Source of the DNA: Bacteroidaceae bacterium
Lineage (GTDB): Bacteria > Bacteroidota > Bacteroidia > Bacteroidales > Bacteroidaceae
Reading direction: 5' to 3'
Length of the DNA stretch: 56,453 nt
Assembly (NCBI GenBank): GCA_024682035.1
Contig: JAIKZS010000165.1
Location: 1 to 56,453 of the forward strand
This document shows positions 47,801 through 56,037 of this stretch, in pieces (position 1 is the first letter of the stretch; every line of letters starts with the position of its first letter). The notes under the pieces are model-generated. The model was not told the DNA's origin, ran no database searches, and saw only the letters and a list, made by a program, of their open reading frames with translations. A program made the position numbers and the translations under genes.

Positions 47801-49342
47801 CCCCATCACGACATTTATTCGATTGAGGATTTGGCTCAGCTTATTTTCGATTTGAAGAATGTGAATCCTCGCGCTGCCATCAGCGTGAAACTGGTGGCTG
47901 AGAGTGGTGTGGGCACCATTGCTGCAGGTGTAGCCAAGGCGAAAGCCGACCTGATTGTCATCAGTGGTGCTGAAGGTGGCACCGGTGCAAGTCCTGCATC
48001 GAGCATGCGCTTTGCTGGCATCTCGCCCGAGATTGGTTTGGCTGAGACGCAACAAACATTGGTAAAGAATGGTTTACGTAGCCATGTGCGTTTGCAGGTG
48101 GACGGACAAATAAAGACGGGTCGTGACGTGATACTCATGGCTTTGTTGGGTGCCGAGGAATTTGGTTTCGGTACTGCTGCCCTCATCGTTTTAGGATGTG
48201 TCATGATGCGCAAATGCAACCTGAACACTTGTCCGATGGGTGTGGCTACCCAGCATCCTGCATTGCGCAAGCATTTCATAGGGCGTTATGAGTACTTAGT
48301 AAACTACTTTACTTTCTTGGCACAGGAAGTTCGCGAATATTTGGCAGAAATAGGATGCCGTTCGCTGAACGATATCGTAGGTCGTACTGACTTGATAGAG
48401 ACGGCTGGGTCGGTGCTCGACTTTAGCAGATTGCTCCATCCCGAGGAGGGCGATCTTCATTTCTTGGGTGATATTACAAAACCTTCTGTCCCACTGGGTT
48501 TGCAAGGCAATGTACTCGACCAGCAGATGATAGCTGCTACCACGCAAGCCATCGCTTCGCAATGGGAGGTGAATTTAGATTATGCCATCAAGAATACCAA
48601 CCGAGCGGTAGGAGCTATGCTGTCGGGACTGGTGGCTGAAAAATATGGATTGGCCGGACTTCCTGACAATACCATCAATGTAAAATTCAAAGGCTCTGCT
48701 GGTCAGTCGTTTGGCGCATTCCTGGCCCATGGCATCAGCTTCAAACTGGAGGGTGAGACCAACGATTATTTTGGCAAGGGTCTGAGTGGTGGACGCATCG
48801 CCATCTTGCCCCCTACCCGTAGCAGTTTCAAGGCCGAAGAGAATATCATTGCCGGCAACACTGGGTTATATGGAGCTACCTCGGGCGAACTTTACATCAA
48901 TGGTAAGGTAGGCGAACGCTTTGGTGTGCGCAACTCAGGTGCCATCGCTGTCATCGAGGGGGCAGGCGATCATTGTTGTGAATACATGACCGGTGGTCGT
49001 GTGGTGGTACTGGGTGAGACGGGTCGCAACTTTGCAGCTGGTATGTCGGGTGGCGTGGCTTATGTGTACGACAGTAAGCATACCTTCGATTATTTCTGTA
49101 ATATGGATATGGTGGAATTGAGTTTGGTGGAGGACAGCTTGTCGCGCAAGGAATTGCTGGAACTGATTCGTCAGCATTATTTGCACACGGGTTCTGCCCT
49201 TGCTGGTAGGATGCTCGACAACTGGCAACAATACGTTACTGATTTTATCCAAGTGGTACCTATTGAATATAAGCGTGTTTTACAAGAAGAGCAAATGAAG
49301 AAGTTAAGAGAAAAGATTGCTGATATGCAAAGGGAATTTTGA
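44861..49342 (+). CDS. gltB: glutamate synthase (GOGAT), large subunit
   Basis: A 1493-residue enzyme that, with GltD, makes two glutamates from glutamine and 2-oxoglutarate. The class II glutaminase has nucleophile Cys23 (EHDACGVGMIVNIHG), so a 22-residue propeptide must be cleaved. HSRFSTNTFPTW and LAHNGEINTIRGNRGWM follow. The FMN-binding synthase domain has SGAEGGTGASPASSMRFAG, and the 3Fe-4S ligands are in MMRKCNLNTCPMGVATQ. A C-terminal beta-helix shows FGAFLAHGISFKLEG. Length fits bacterial alpha subunits (about 1480-1510). It starts the plus-strand run gltB-gltD-dapF-dapL-glnN, facing away from pyrG. Confidence 0.97.
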   Translation: MTKRKFQNQELGLYQSDYEHDACGVGMIVNIHGNKSHELVDNALRVLENMRHRGAEVGKDGDGAGIMIQIPHEFILLQGIPVPEKGKYGTGLVFLPKDEQAQQEILSIMIEEIEREGLQLMHLRNVPTNPACLGNAAQSTEPSIKQLFITGVSDDKVEAFPRTLYIIRKKIERRIDHKDFYICSLSNTNIVYKGMLSSIQVRQYYPDLTNPYLTSGLALVHSRFSTNTFPTWSLAQPFRLLAHNGEINTIRGNRGWMQARESVLSSEALGDAKAISPIIQEGMSDSASLDNVLEFFLMSGLSLPHAMSVLIPESFNDKNPISEDLKAFYEYHSILMEPWDGPAALLFSDGRFAGGMLDRNGLRPARYTITKNDTMVVASEVGVMDFDPTEIAEKGRLQPGKILLIDTQEGKIYYDGEIKQQLANEHPYRQWLSTNRIQLEKLKSGRHIDNAVTDLLKREVMFGYGQEDIASTIIPMAINGQEPTASMGNDTPLAVLSDKPQTFFNYFRQQFAQVTNPAIDSIREELVMSLTEYIGRVGTGILNPDETNCKMVRLPHPILNNTQLDILCNIRYKGFNTIKLSMTFNGAKGTDGLREALDALCHQAEKSVDEGYNYIILSDRDVDAEHVAIPSLLAVSAVHHYLINAGKRVQTALIVESGEIRETMHAALLLGYGASALCPYMTFAILADLVNQHKIQQDYETAEKNYIKAVKKGLFKIMAKMGISTIRSYRGAKIFESIGLSEGLLKTYFGTEVSTIGGIGLERIAHDAIAMHQNAFGKSQITTFLPNIGQFHWRKDGIQHAWNPATIATLQLATRTGNYAKFKEFSKLVDAKEHPIFIRDFMGWKKHPINIDEVEPVEEIVKHFVTGAMSFGALSKEAHEAICLAMNKLGARSNTGEGGEDAERFHSAYDGISLCSKTKQIASGRFGVTTEYLVNAEEIQIKVAQGAKPGEGGQLPGFKVNEVIAKTRHSIPGISLISPPPHHDIYSIEDLAQLIFDLKNVNPRAAISVKLVAESGVGTIAAGVAKAKADLIVISGAEGGTGASPASSMRFAGISPEIGLAETQQTLVKNGLRSHVRLQVDGQIKTGRDVILMALLGAEEFGFGTAALIVLGCVMMRKCNLNTCPMGVATQHPALRKHFIGRYEYLVNYFTFLAQEVREYLAEIGCRSLNDIVGRTDLIETAGSVLDFSRLLHPEEGDLHFLGDITKPSVPLGLQGNVLDQQMIAATTQAIASQWEVNLDYAIKNTNRAVGAMLSGLVAEKYGLAGLPDNTINVKFKGSAGQSFGAFLAHGISFKLEGETNDYFGKGLSGGRIAILPPTRSSFKAEENIIAGNTGLYGATSGELYINGKVGERFGVRNSGAIAVIEGAGDHCCEYMTGGRVVVLGETGRNFAAGMSGGVAYVYDSKHTFDYFCNMDMVELSLVEDSLSRKELLELIRQHYLHTGSALAGRMLDNWQQYVTDFIQVVPIEYKRVLQEEQMKKLREKIADMQREF

Positions 49343-49455
49343 TATTAGTTTTGTTTCTTAGAGTTATTGGTGTTGAAGATAGGGTATTAGACTAAGGTAT
49401 AAAAGATTGTTGGGGATAATACTTAAAGGTTAAAAGATTAAGATTATTTGATGAG

Positions 49456-50805
49456 ATGGGAAATGCAAAAGCTTTTTTAGAAATAGACCGCCAAGAGGCT
49501 GGTTATCGTCCGATTCACGATAGGATCTTGGATTTTGGTGAGGTGGAGCAAACGTTGAGTACGCATCAGCGTCGCGAACAGGCAAGCCGTTGCATGGATT
49601 GTGGGGTGCCGTTTTGCCATTGGGCATGTCCACTGGGCAATAAAACGCCGGAATGGAACGATGCGCTTTCGAAAGGCGACTGGGAATTGGCGTATCGCTT
49701 GCTCAGCAGTACCAATCCTTTTCCTGAATTTACAGGACGTGTTTGTCCGGCACTCTGCGAGAAAGCTTGTGTGCTGAACCATTTTAACCACGAGCCCACC
49801 ACCAATCGTGAGGACGAAGCGGCGATTACAGAAATGGCTTTCCAAGAAGGCTTTATCCAAGCCAACACCCACATTCAACGCAACGGAAAGAGGGTAGCCA
49901 TCATAGGAGCCGGTCCTGCAGGCTTGGCTGCTGCCCACGATTTGAACCTCATGGGCTATGGGGTAACGGTATTTGAAAAGAACGAAGATGCTGGTGGTTT
50001 GTTGCGCTACGGCATTCCAAATTTCAAGCTCAACAAAGCCATTATCAATCGGCGTTTGCGCTTGATGGAAGAAGAAGGTATTTCGTTCCAATACAACACA
50101 ACATTTACAGATATAGCCGATTTTGCTGATTTTGATGCCGTTGTCATAGCAACTGGCACTCCTACGGCGCGCGACTTGAAAGTGCCGGGTCGTGACCTGA
50201 AGGGGGTACACTTTGCACTTGAGTTGCTGAGTCAGCAAAACCGTGTATTAGCTGGCATGGAATTTTCGAAAGATGAACGCATTACGGCCAAGGGGAAAAA
50301 CGTGTTGGTGATTGGAGGTGGCGATACGGGTAGCGATTGCATCGGTACTGCCCACCGTCAGGGTTGTAAGAGCGTCACACAGATAGAGATCATGCCTCGC
50401 CCAGTAGAGGGGCCCGACGATCCTCAGAATCCTTGGCCCAACTATCCTCGCACCTTGAAAACCACGAGTAGTCACGAAGAAGGTTGTACGCGTAGGTGGA
50501 ACATCAACACGCTGGAGTTCTTGGGTGAGAAGGGTGTGTTAACAGGTGTAAGGGTGCAAGAGATTGATTGGCAACCCAATCCGCAAGGTGGGCGTCCCAT
50601 CATGGTGGAAAAAGGACAACCCGAAATCATCCAGGCCGAGTTGGTGTTGCTCGCCATGGGATTTCTCAAGCCCGAGCATCCTCAATATGCTGAAAATGTT
50701 TTTGTATGTGGCGATGCAGCCAACGGAGCCAGTCTGGTGGTAAGAGCCTTGGCCAGTGGCAAGCAAACGGCACTGAATGTTGATCAATATTTAACAAGAA
50801 AATGA
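49456..50805 (+). CDS. gltD: glutamate synthase, small (NADPH-oxidising) subunit
   Basis: A 449-residue flavoprotein that passes electrons from NADPH to GltB. N-terminal Fe-S ligands are Cys46, Cys49, Cys54 and Cys58 ([18 protein letters not shown]), with more cysteines in [12 protein letters not shown]. The FAD-binding GXGXXG is in [18 protein letters not shown] and the NADPH motif in [17 protein letters not shown]. It ends with the conserved [22 protein letters not shown]. It starts 113 bases after gltB; no promoter-like -7 box was seen in that gap. Its stop overlaps the dapF start by 4 bases (ATGA). Confidence 0.97.
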   Translation: MGNAKAFLEIDRQEAGYRPIHDRILDFGEVEQTLSTHQRREQASRCMDCGVPFCHWACPLGNKTPEWNDALSKGDWELAYRLLSSTNPFPEFTGRVCPALCEKACVLNHFNHEPTTNREDEAAITEMAFQEGFIQANTHIQRNGKRVAIIGAGPAGLAAAHDLNLMGYGVTVFEKNEDAGGLLRYGIPNFKLNKAIINRRLRLMEEEGISFQYNTTFTDIADFADFDAVVIATGTPTARDLKVPGRDLKGVHFALELLSQQNRVLAGMEFSKDERITAKGKNVLVIGGGDTGSDCIGTAHRQGCKSVTQIEIMPRPVEGPDDPQNPWPNYPRTLKTTSSHEEGCTRRWNINTLEFLGEKGVLTGVRVQEIDWQPNPQGGRPIMVEKGQPEIIQAELVLLAMGFLKPEHPQYAENVFVCGDAANGASLVVRALASGKQTALNVDQYLTRK

Positions 50806-51611
50806 GTACGATTCCCTTTACCAAGATGCACGGAGCAGGCAACGATTACATTTATGTGAACACCCTGCTACACGAAGTGCCCGACCCTGCCAAGGCGTCA
50901 ATGCTGTGGAGCGACCGTCACAAGGGGGTGGGTGCCGACGGACTGGTCCTGATTGGTGGTTCGCCCATTGCAGAGGCCGATTTTAGTATGCGTATCTTCA
51001 ATGCCGATGGCAGTGAGGCTATGATGTGTGGCAATGCATCGAGGTGCATAGGGAAGTATGTGTATGAGCGCGGACTCACACGGAAGAAGACGATTCGCCT
51101 ACTGACCCTTTCTGGTATCAAGACATTAGAATTGCATGTTCATCAAGATGTTGTTGAGACAGTAACAGTAGATATGCTGGCGCCCGTCCTGAAAAATTCT
51201 GCGCAATTTACAGACGATGGTAGCCTTAAATGTGGTACCTTTGTGTCGATGGGTAATCCACATTACGTTATCTTTACAGACGATATTGACCAGGTGAGCC
51301 AACAAGGCCCAGCATTAGAGGTCCATCCTGCTTTTCCGCAGCGATGCAACATCGAGTTTGCCCGTGTGGAACCAGATGGCAGCATTCGTACCCGTGTGTG
51401 GGAACGCGGTAGTGGCATCACCCAAGCATGCGGCACGGGCGCTTGTGCTACAGCAGTAGCTGCCGTACTGACCGGCCGTGCTGGTAGAGAAACACAGATA
51501 GTCATGGATGGTGGCACCCTGAACATAGAGTGGCGCGAGTCTGATAATCATGTATATATGACCGGTCCTGCCACATTTGTTTTTGATGGCGAAGTAAACA
51601 ACTACCCATAA
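50802..51611 (+). CDS. dapF: diaminopimelate epimerase
   Basis: A 269-residue cytosolic enzyme converting LL- to meso-diaminopimelate for lysine and peptidoglycan. It opens with [15 protein letters not shown]. The two catalytic cysteines are Cys76 ([13 protein letters not shown]) and Cys210 ([17 protein letters not shown]). [11 protein letters not shown] and ERGSGITQ are also family motifs. Length is normal (about 270). It is translationally coupled to gltD and followed, after a 7-bp tandem repeat, by dapL, the preceding step of the pathway. Confidence 0.97.
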   Translation: MSTIPFTKMHGAGNDYIYVNTLLHEVPDPAKASMLWSDRHKGVGADGLVLIGGSPIAEADFSMRIFNADGSEAMMCGNASRCIGKYVYERGLTRKKTIRLLTLSGIKTLELHVHQDVVETVTVDMLAPVLKNSAQFTDDGSLKCGTFVSMGNPHYVIFTDDIDQVSQQGPALEVHPAFPQRCNIEFARVEPDGSIRTRVWERGSGITQACGTGACATAVAAVLTGRAGRETQIVMDGGTLNIEWRESDNHVYMTGPATFVFDGEVNNYP

Positions 51612-51670
51612 CTATCCACTATCAACTATCCACTATCCACTATCCACTATCCACTATCAACTATCAACTA
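51612..51670. repeat. 7-bp tandem repeat, CTATCMA, 8 copies plus a partial
   Basis: Eight consecutive heptamers (CTATCCA or CTATCAA, in the order C A C C C C A A) plus CTA, starting at the base after the dapF stop. They fill nearly the whole dapF-dapL gap. The same heptamer flanks the 73-bp repeats at 55539-55559 and 55705-55732. Copy number may vary by slippage and alter dapL expression; this is inference. Confidence 0.9.
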
Positions 51671-51683
51671 AAAAAAAATACAT

Positions 51684-52925
51684 ATGGCCCTAGTAAACGA
51701 ACATTTCTTAAAATTACCGAACAACTATCTGTTTGCCGACATTGCCAAAAAGGTAAACGCTTTCAAGGTGATGCATCCCAAAGCAGATGTCATAACGCTC
51801 GGCATTGGTGATGTTACGCAACCCCTCTGTCCTGCCGTCATCAAAGCGATGCACAAAGCGACAGACGAGATGGCCACCTCACAAGGCTTTCGCGGATATG
51901 GTCCCGAACAAGGCTACGATTTCTTGCGTGAAGCCATTTTGAAAAACGATTTTTTGTCACGAGGCATACATCTTGACATAGATGAGATTTTCATCAGTGA
52001 TGGAGCCAAGTCAGATACAGGTAATATCCAGGAACTTATCCGCTGGGATAACTCCATTGGGGTGACCGACCCCATTTATCCTGTGTATATCGACTCGAAT
52101 GCCATGATTGGCCGAGCTGGTACCATGAAAGACGGCAAATGGTCGAATGTCATTTACATGCCTTGCACGGCAGAAAACAATTTTGTGCCGAAGATTCCGA
52201 AGGAACGACATGTCGATGTGATTTACCTCTGTTATCCCAACAACCCTACGGGTACGGTTATCAGCAAACAGGAATTGCGTAAATGGGTGAATTATGCGTT
52301 GAAGAACGACACCCTTATTTTCTACGATGCCGCTTATCAGGCTTATATCACCGACCCCGATATTCCTCATAGCATTTATGAGATCCGTGGGGCGCGTCAT
52401 TGTGCCATCGAGTTTCACTCGTTTTCGAAAACGGCAGGCTTTACGGGCATCCGCTGTGGTTATACCATCGTGCCGAAGGAGCTGACTGCAGCTACCTTGG
52501 GGGGTGAGCGTGTGGAACTGAATCCGTTGTGGAACCGCCGACAAAGCACGAAGTTCAACGGCACCAGTTACATTTCTCAGCGTGCAGCCGAGGCTATTTA
52601 TACCCCCGAGGGCAAGGAGCAGGTACAAGCGACCATTGATTATTATATGGAGAATGCTCACTTGATGCTCAGCACCTTACGTGGCTTGGGCTACCAAGTG
52701 TTCGGGGGTGAGAACGCTCCTTATATCTGGATGAAAATACCATCTGGAAGCAGTCAGTCTTGGCAATTCTTCGAGGAGTTGCTGTATGGCGCCAATGTGG
52801 TGTGTACCCCAGGCGTAGGATTCGGTCCGTCGGGCGAGGGCTATGTGCGCTTTACGGCTTTCAATAGTCACGAAAGTACGCAGGAAGCTTTGGATAGAAT
52901 TGAAAAATGGACAATACAACGATAA
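51684..52925 (+). CDS. dapL: LL-diaminopimelate aminotransferase
   Basis: A 413-residue PLP enzyme making LL-diaminopimelate directly from tetrahydrodipicolinate with glutamate as amino donor. It bypasses the succinylase or acetylase branch. The fold-type I pattern is clear: NYLFADIAKKVNAF, ITLGIGDVTQPLCPAV and GFRGYGPEQGYDFLRE. Next come VDVIYLCYPNNPTGTV, the Schiff-base Lys249 in FHSFSKTAGFTGIRCGY, and WNRRQSTKFNG. Length matches DapL (about 410). It lies in the GOGAT-GS run, which supplies its glutamate. glnN begins 18 bases downstream. Confidence 0.96.
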   Translation: MALVNEHFLKLPNNYLFADIAKKVNAFKVMHPKADVITLGIGDVTQPLCPAVIKAMHKATDEMATSQGFRGYGPEQGYDFLREAILKNDFLSRGIHLDIDEIFISDGAKSDTGNIQELIRWDNSIGVTDPIYPVYIDSNAMIGRAGTMKDGKWSNVIYMPCTAENNFVPKIPKERHVDVIYLCYPNNPTGTVISKQELRKWVNYALKNDTLIFYDAAYQAYITDPDIPHSIYEIRGARHCAIEFHSFSKTAGFTGIRCGYTIVPKELTAATLGGERVELNPLWNRRQSTKFNGTSYISQRAAEAIYTPEGKEQVQATIDYYMENAHLMLSTLRGLGYQVFGGENAPYIWMKIPSGSSQSWQFFEELLYGANVVCTPGVGFGPSGEGYVRFTAFNSHESTQEALDRIEKWTIQR

Positions 52926-52943
52926 ACAACTAAACTAACAAGT

Positions 52944-55160
52944 ATGGAAGTATTAAGATTTCAAGTAGTTGGTGAGGCATTTAAGAAAAAGCCTCTCGAA
53001 GTGAAAGCACCCAGTGAACGACCAGCCATTTATTTTGGCAAGAAGGTCTTCAACCGTGAGAAGATGTACAAGTATCTTCCCAAAAAAGTGTACGAAAAGA
53101 TGATTGATGTGATGGACAATGGTGCACAGCTTGACCGCAATGTGGCTGATGCTGTGGCTGATGGCATGAAGCAGTGGGCTTTTGAGAATGGTGTGACACA
53201 CTATACGCACTGGTTCCAACCGCTGACCGAAGGTACGGCCGAGAAGCATGATTCTTTTATCGAGCACGACGGCAAGGGTGGCATGATGGAGGAATTTAGC
53301 GGCAAACTGCTGGTGCAGCAGGAGCCTGATGCATCATCGTTCCCATCGGGTGGCATCCGCAGTACTTTCGAAGCGCGTGGTTATTCTGCCTGGGACCCTA
53401 CATCGCCTGTGTTTATCATCGACGATACGTTGTGCATTCCTACCGTATTTATTTCCTACAGTGGTGAGGCGCTCGACTATAAGACTCCTCTTTTGCGTGC
53501 GTTACATGCTGTAAATGTGGCAGCTACCGATGTGTGTCATTATTTCGACCCTTCTGTCAAGAAGGTTACTTCTAACTTGGGTTGGGAACAAGAGTATTTC
53601 TTGGTAGATGAAGGCTTGTATGCGGCTCGCCCTGACCTTTTGCTGACGGGCAGAACACTCATGGGTCACGACTCGGCCAAGAACCAGCAGATGGACGACC
53701 ATTATTTTGGCAGCATCCCTGAGCGTGTGGCTGCTTTCATGCGCGAACTGGAGATTGAGGCACTCGAACTGGGCATTTCTTGCAAGACGCGCCATAACGA
53801 GGTAGCTCCTAATCAGTTTGAGTTGGCACCTATCTTCGAGGAGACAAACTTGGCGGTTGACCATAACATGTTGATTATGTCCATCATGAAGCGTGTGGCG
53901 CGCAAGCATGGTTTCCGTGTGTTGCTGCACGAAAAGCCTTTTGCTGGCATCAACGGTAGTGGTAAGCACAACAACTGGTCGCTCAGCACCGACAATGGGG
54001 TGTTGCTGCATGCACCTGGCAAGACGCCTGAGCAGAACTTGCGTTTTGCTACTTTCATCGTAGAGACACTGATGGGTGTGTATCACCACAACGGTTTACT
54101 GAAAGCCAGCATCATGAGTGCCACCAACGCACATCGCTTGGGAGCCAATGAGGCACCTCCAGCCATCATCTCATCTTTCTTAGGCAAGCAGGTGTCTGAG
54201 TTGCTGGATCATATCGAGAAGGCTGATCGCGATGACATTCTTTCTATGGATGGCAAGCAAGGCATGAAGATGGATATTCCTGAAATTCCTGAGATTCTGA
54301 TTGACAATACCGACCGTAACCGTACTTCACCTTTTGCATTCACCGGCAACCGCTTTGAGTTCCGTGCCGTTGGTTCCGAGGCCAACTGTGCGAGTGCGAT
54401 GATTGCTTTGAACGCAGCTGTGGCAGAGGCGTTGATTAACTTCAAGCAGCGTGTGGATGCCCGTATTGCCGAGACGGCCGAGACCTTCGAAGGTTCTGGT
54501 CATAATGCTACTTATCATGCCATTATTGATGTGTTGCGCGAAGACATCAAGACTTGCAAGCCCATTCGTTTTGATGGCAATGGTTATAGCGATGAGTGGG
54601 TGGAGGAAGCTACCAAGCGCGGACTGGATGTAGAGAAGTCTTGTCCTATCATCTTCGAGCGCTATCTCGACAGATCCAGCATTCAGATGTTTGAGAGTCT
54701 GGGTGTCATGACGAAGAAGGAGCTGGAGGCTCGCAATGAGGTGAAATGGGAGACCTACACGAAGAAGATTCAGATTGAGGCGCGTGTATTGGGCGATTTG
54801 TCTATGAATCACATCATTCCTGTGGCGACTAACTACCAGAGTGCATTGCTGAAGAATGTAACCGACATGGCTTCTGTTTTCCCTGCTGACAAGGCGAAGC
54901 AACTTTCGGCGCGTAACTTGAAGTTGATTGAGGAAATTGCCGAGCGCACCTCTACCATCGAGACCTTGGTAGAAGATTTGGTGAATGCCCGCAAACAGGC
55001 CAACAAGATTGCGAATGAGCATAAGAAGGCGATTGCTTATCACGATGTGGTGGAGCCTAAGCTGGATTTGATTCGTTATCAGATTGACAAGCTGGAGTTG
55101 ATTGTTGACGACAGTCTGTGGCCTTTGCCAAAATACCGCGAACTGCTTTTCATTCGATAA
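52944..55160 (+). CDS. glnN: glutamine synthetase type III
   Basis: A 738-residue class III glutamine synthetase, the long form (about 725-740) found in Bacteroidetes and some cyanobacteria; it forms dodecamers. The type III N-terminus reads FGKKVFNREKMYKYLPKKVY. Catalytic blocks include THYTHWFQPLT, EQEYFLVDEGL, the metal/ATP-site NEVAPNQFELAPIFEETNLAVDHN, and GINGSGKHNNWSLST. GNRFEFRAVGSEANCASAMI follows, with a long C-terminal helical extension. It ends the gltB-gltD-dapF-dapL-glnN run and has a strong terminator. It feeds glutamine to the six amidotransferases encoded alongside. Confidence 0.97.
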   Translation: MEVLRFQVVGEAFKKKPLEVKAPSERPAIYFGKKVFNREKMYKYLPKKVYEKMIDVMDNGAQLDRNVADAVADGMKQWAFENGVTHYTHWFQPLTEGTAEKHDSFIEHDGKGGMMEEFSGKLLVQQEPDASSFPSGGIRSTFEARGYSAWDPTSPVFIIDDTLCIPTVFISYSGEALDYKTPLLRALHAVNVAATDVCHYFDPSVKKVTSNLGWEQEYFLVDEGLYAARPDLLLTGRTLMGHDSAKNQQMDDHYFGSIPERVAAFMRELEIEALELGISCKTRHNEVAPNQFELAPIFEETNLAVDHNMLIMSIMKRVARKHGFRVLLHEKPFAGINGSGKHNNWSLSTDNGVLLHAPGKTPEQNLRFATFIVETLMGVYHHNGLLKASIMSATNAHRLGANEAPPAIISSFLGKQVSELLDHIEKADRDDILSMDGKQGMKMDIPEIPEILIDNTDRNRTSPFAFTGNRFEFRAVGSEANCASAMIALNAAVAEALINFKQRVDARIAETAETFEGSGHNATYHAIIDVLREDIKTCKPIRFDGNGYSDEWVEEATKRGLDVEKSCPIIFERYLDRSSIQMFESLGVMTKKELEARNEVKWETYTKKIQIEARVLGDLSMNHIIPVATNYQSALLKNVTDMASVFPADKAKQLSARNLKLIEEIAERTSTIETLVEDLVNARKQANKIANEHKKAIAYHDVVEPKLDLIRYQIDKLELIVDDSLWPLPKYRELLFIR

Positions 55161-55189
55161 TAAAATATTGTATTACATTTATTAAACAA

Positions 55190-55222
55190 GGGGGAGGGCC
55201 TATAAGCAGGCTCTCCCTCTTT
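55190..55222 (+). terminator. terminator of the gltB-glnN operon
   Basis: A 12-bp G/C-rich stem (55190-55201 with 55208-55219, including two G-U pairs) has a 6-base loop and is followed by TTTATT. It is 30 bases after the glnN stop. Confidence 0.85.
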
Positions 55223-55538
55223 ATTGACTGCGCGCTCCTCATGACTTATAGTAATGAAGAATTAAGAATTAAATTGCCAAGAAGATTGAGAGTTGGGAGT
55301 AATTTACAGAACAGTGTTCCTTGTGCTAAAATAAAGATGGCGATCTTCTCAGACCGCCATCTTGTTCTTTTCACTCATAACAAGCAAATCCCACCTCGTA
55401 AAGGATTGCGCTGCAAGGTAAATCATAATTTTTCAATTCTCCCAATTATTTTGAACTTTTTTTTTCAAAAAAATGCACAACAATCAACACAAAATCCACA
55501 AAACCCTCAAAAACAGCCACATCCCTATATGCCATAAA
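55223..55538. other. intergenic region with a second strong hairpin
   Basis: No gene is supported. AAGATGGCG (55334-55342) pairs exactly with 55355-55363 and is followed by GTTCTTTT, a terminator-like structure about 110 bases beyond the glnN terminator. The stretch GAATTAAGAATTAA near 55258 is a short A/T direct repeat. A tract of eleven T lies near 55450. Confidence 0.5.
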
Positions 55539-55559
55539 CTCTCAACTATCCACTATCAC
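55539..55559. repeat. left flanking heptamers, three degenerate copies
   Basis: CTCTCAA, CTATCCA and CTATCAC, related to the 7-bp repeat of the dapF-dapL gap. They abut the left end of the 73-bp repeat pair. Confidence 0.7.
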
Positions 55560-55702
55560 TTTTCGGAGCAGCGAGGGCAGAGTCAAGCTTGCTTGAACTA
55601 TGCCGAGTCGCGACGAAATAGGGCGAAGCCACTTTCTGGAGCAGCGAGGGCCAAAGATGCTTGCATCGATTTGGCCGAGTCGCGACAGAATAGGGCGAAG
55701 CC
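55558..55702. repeat. tandem 73/72-bp repeat with covarying hairpins
   Basis: Unit 1 is 55558-55630 and unit 2 is 55631-55702; they abut. Both contain GGAGCAGCGAGGG, then a hairpin, then CGAGTCGCGAC (with the palindrome GTCGCGAC) and end in ATAGGGCGAAGCC. The hairpins differ in sequence (55576-55604 and 55649-55676), yet each pairs with itself. The open frame through them has a biased composition and is not called as a gene. Confidence 0.85.
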
Positions 55703-55704
55703 AA

Positions 55705-55732
55705 CTATCCACTATCAACTATCAAATATCAA
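55705..55732. repeat. right flanking heptamers, four copies
   Basis: CTATCCA, CTATCAA, CTATCAA and ATATCAA directly follow the second 72-bp unit, matching the dapF-dapL tandem repeat. Confidence 0.75.
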
Positions 55733-55809
55733 ATATTTCACAAATATAAAACAAACAGAGTAATAAATCAATAGATTGATGAATTATCTAACACAAAAAG
55801 CCCAACACC

Positions 55810-55841
55810 TTGAAAAATAATTCAAAAAATGACTAACTTTG
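55810..55841 (+). promoter_or_regulatory. promoter of the 62-residue gene
   Basis: The -7 box TAACTTTG is at 55834-55841 with TTG at 55810-55812, a 21-base spacer. The ATG at 55849 lies only 8 bases after the -7 box, so the message should be leaderless or nearly so. Confidence 0.6.
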
Positions 55842-55848
55842 CAACACT

Positions 55849-56037
55849 ATGGCAGATGAACTAACAACAGCAATGCACGAGGAATTCATCGGAGATGAAA
55901 TCCCCCACCTTGATTTGCAAGTCATGGGCGTTTTCGGAGCAATAAGAAGAGGACTGACCAAACAGCAAGCCCTCGAAAAATACGAGCTTACCGAAGAAGT
56001 TTATGACGCCAACATTGAACGCGTCTTAAAATCCTAA
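55849..56037 (+). CDS. small acidic protein of unknown function
   Basis: A 62-residue soluble protein. The N-terminal half is acidic (MADELTTAMHEEFIGDEIPHLD). The C-terminal half (GAIRRGLTKQQALEKYELTEEVYDANIERVL) looks like two or three helices in a helix-turn-helix-like arrangement. No family is recognised with certainty. A good promoter sits directly upstream and implies an almost leaderless transcript, which supports expression. The stop codon overlaps the stop of the convergent 74-residue gene by 4 bases. The pair could be a toxin-antitoxin or regulator pair, but the sequence does not show this. Confidence 0.65.
   Translation: MADELTTAMHEEFIGDEIPHLDLQVMGVFGAIRRGLTKQQALEKYELTEEVYDANIERVLKS

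Noticed and set aside
51612-51670. CRISPR array
   Set aside because: The repeat is a 7-bp unit with no spacers and no cas genes are present.
55118-55537. 139-residue frame overlapping the end of glnN
   Set aside because: It crosses the glnN stop, its terminator and the second hairpin in another frame; no features support it.
55473-55763. 96-residue open frame across the tandem repeat
   Set aside because: It is made of the 73/72-bp repeat and heptamers, has no promoter, and its composition (repeated ESR.NRAKP) follows from the DNA repeat; hairpin conservation is at DNA level.
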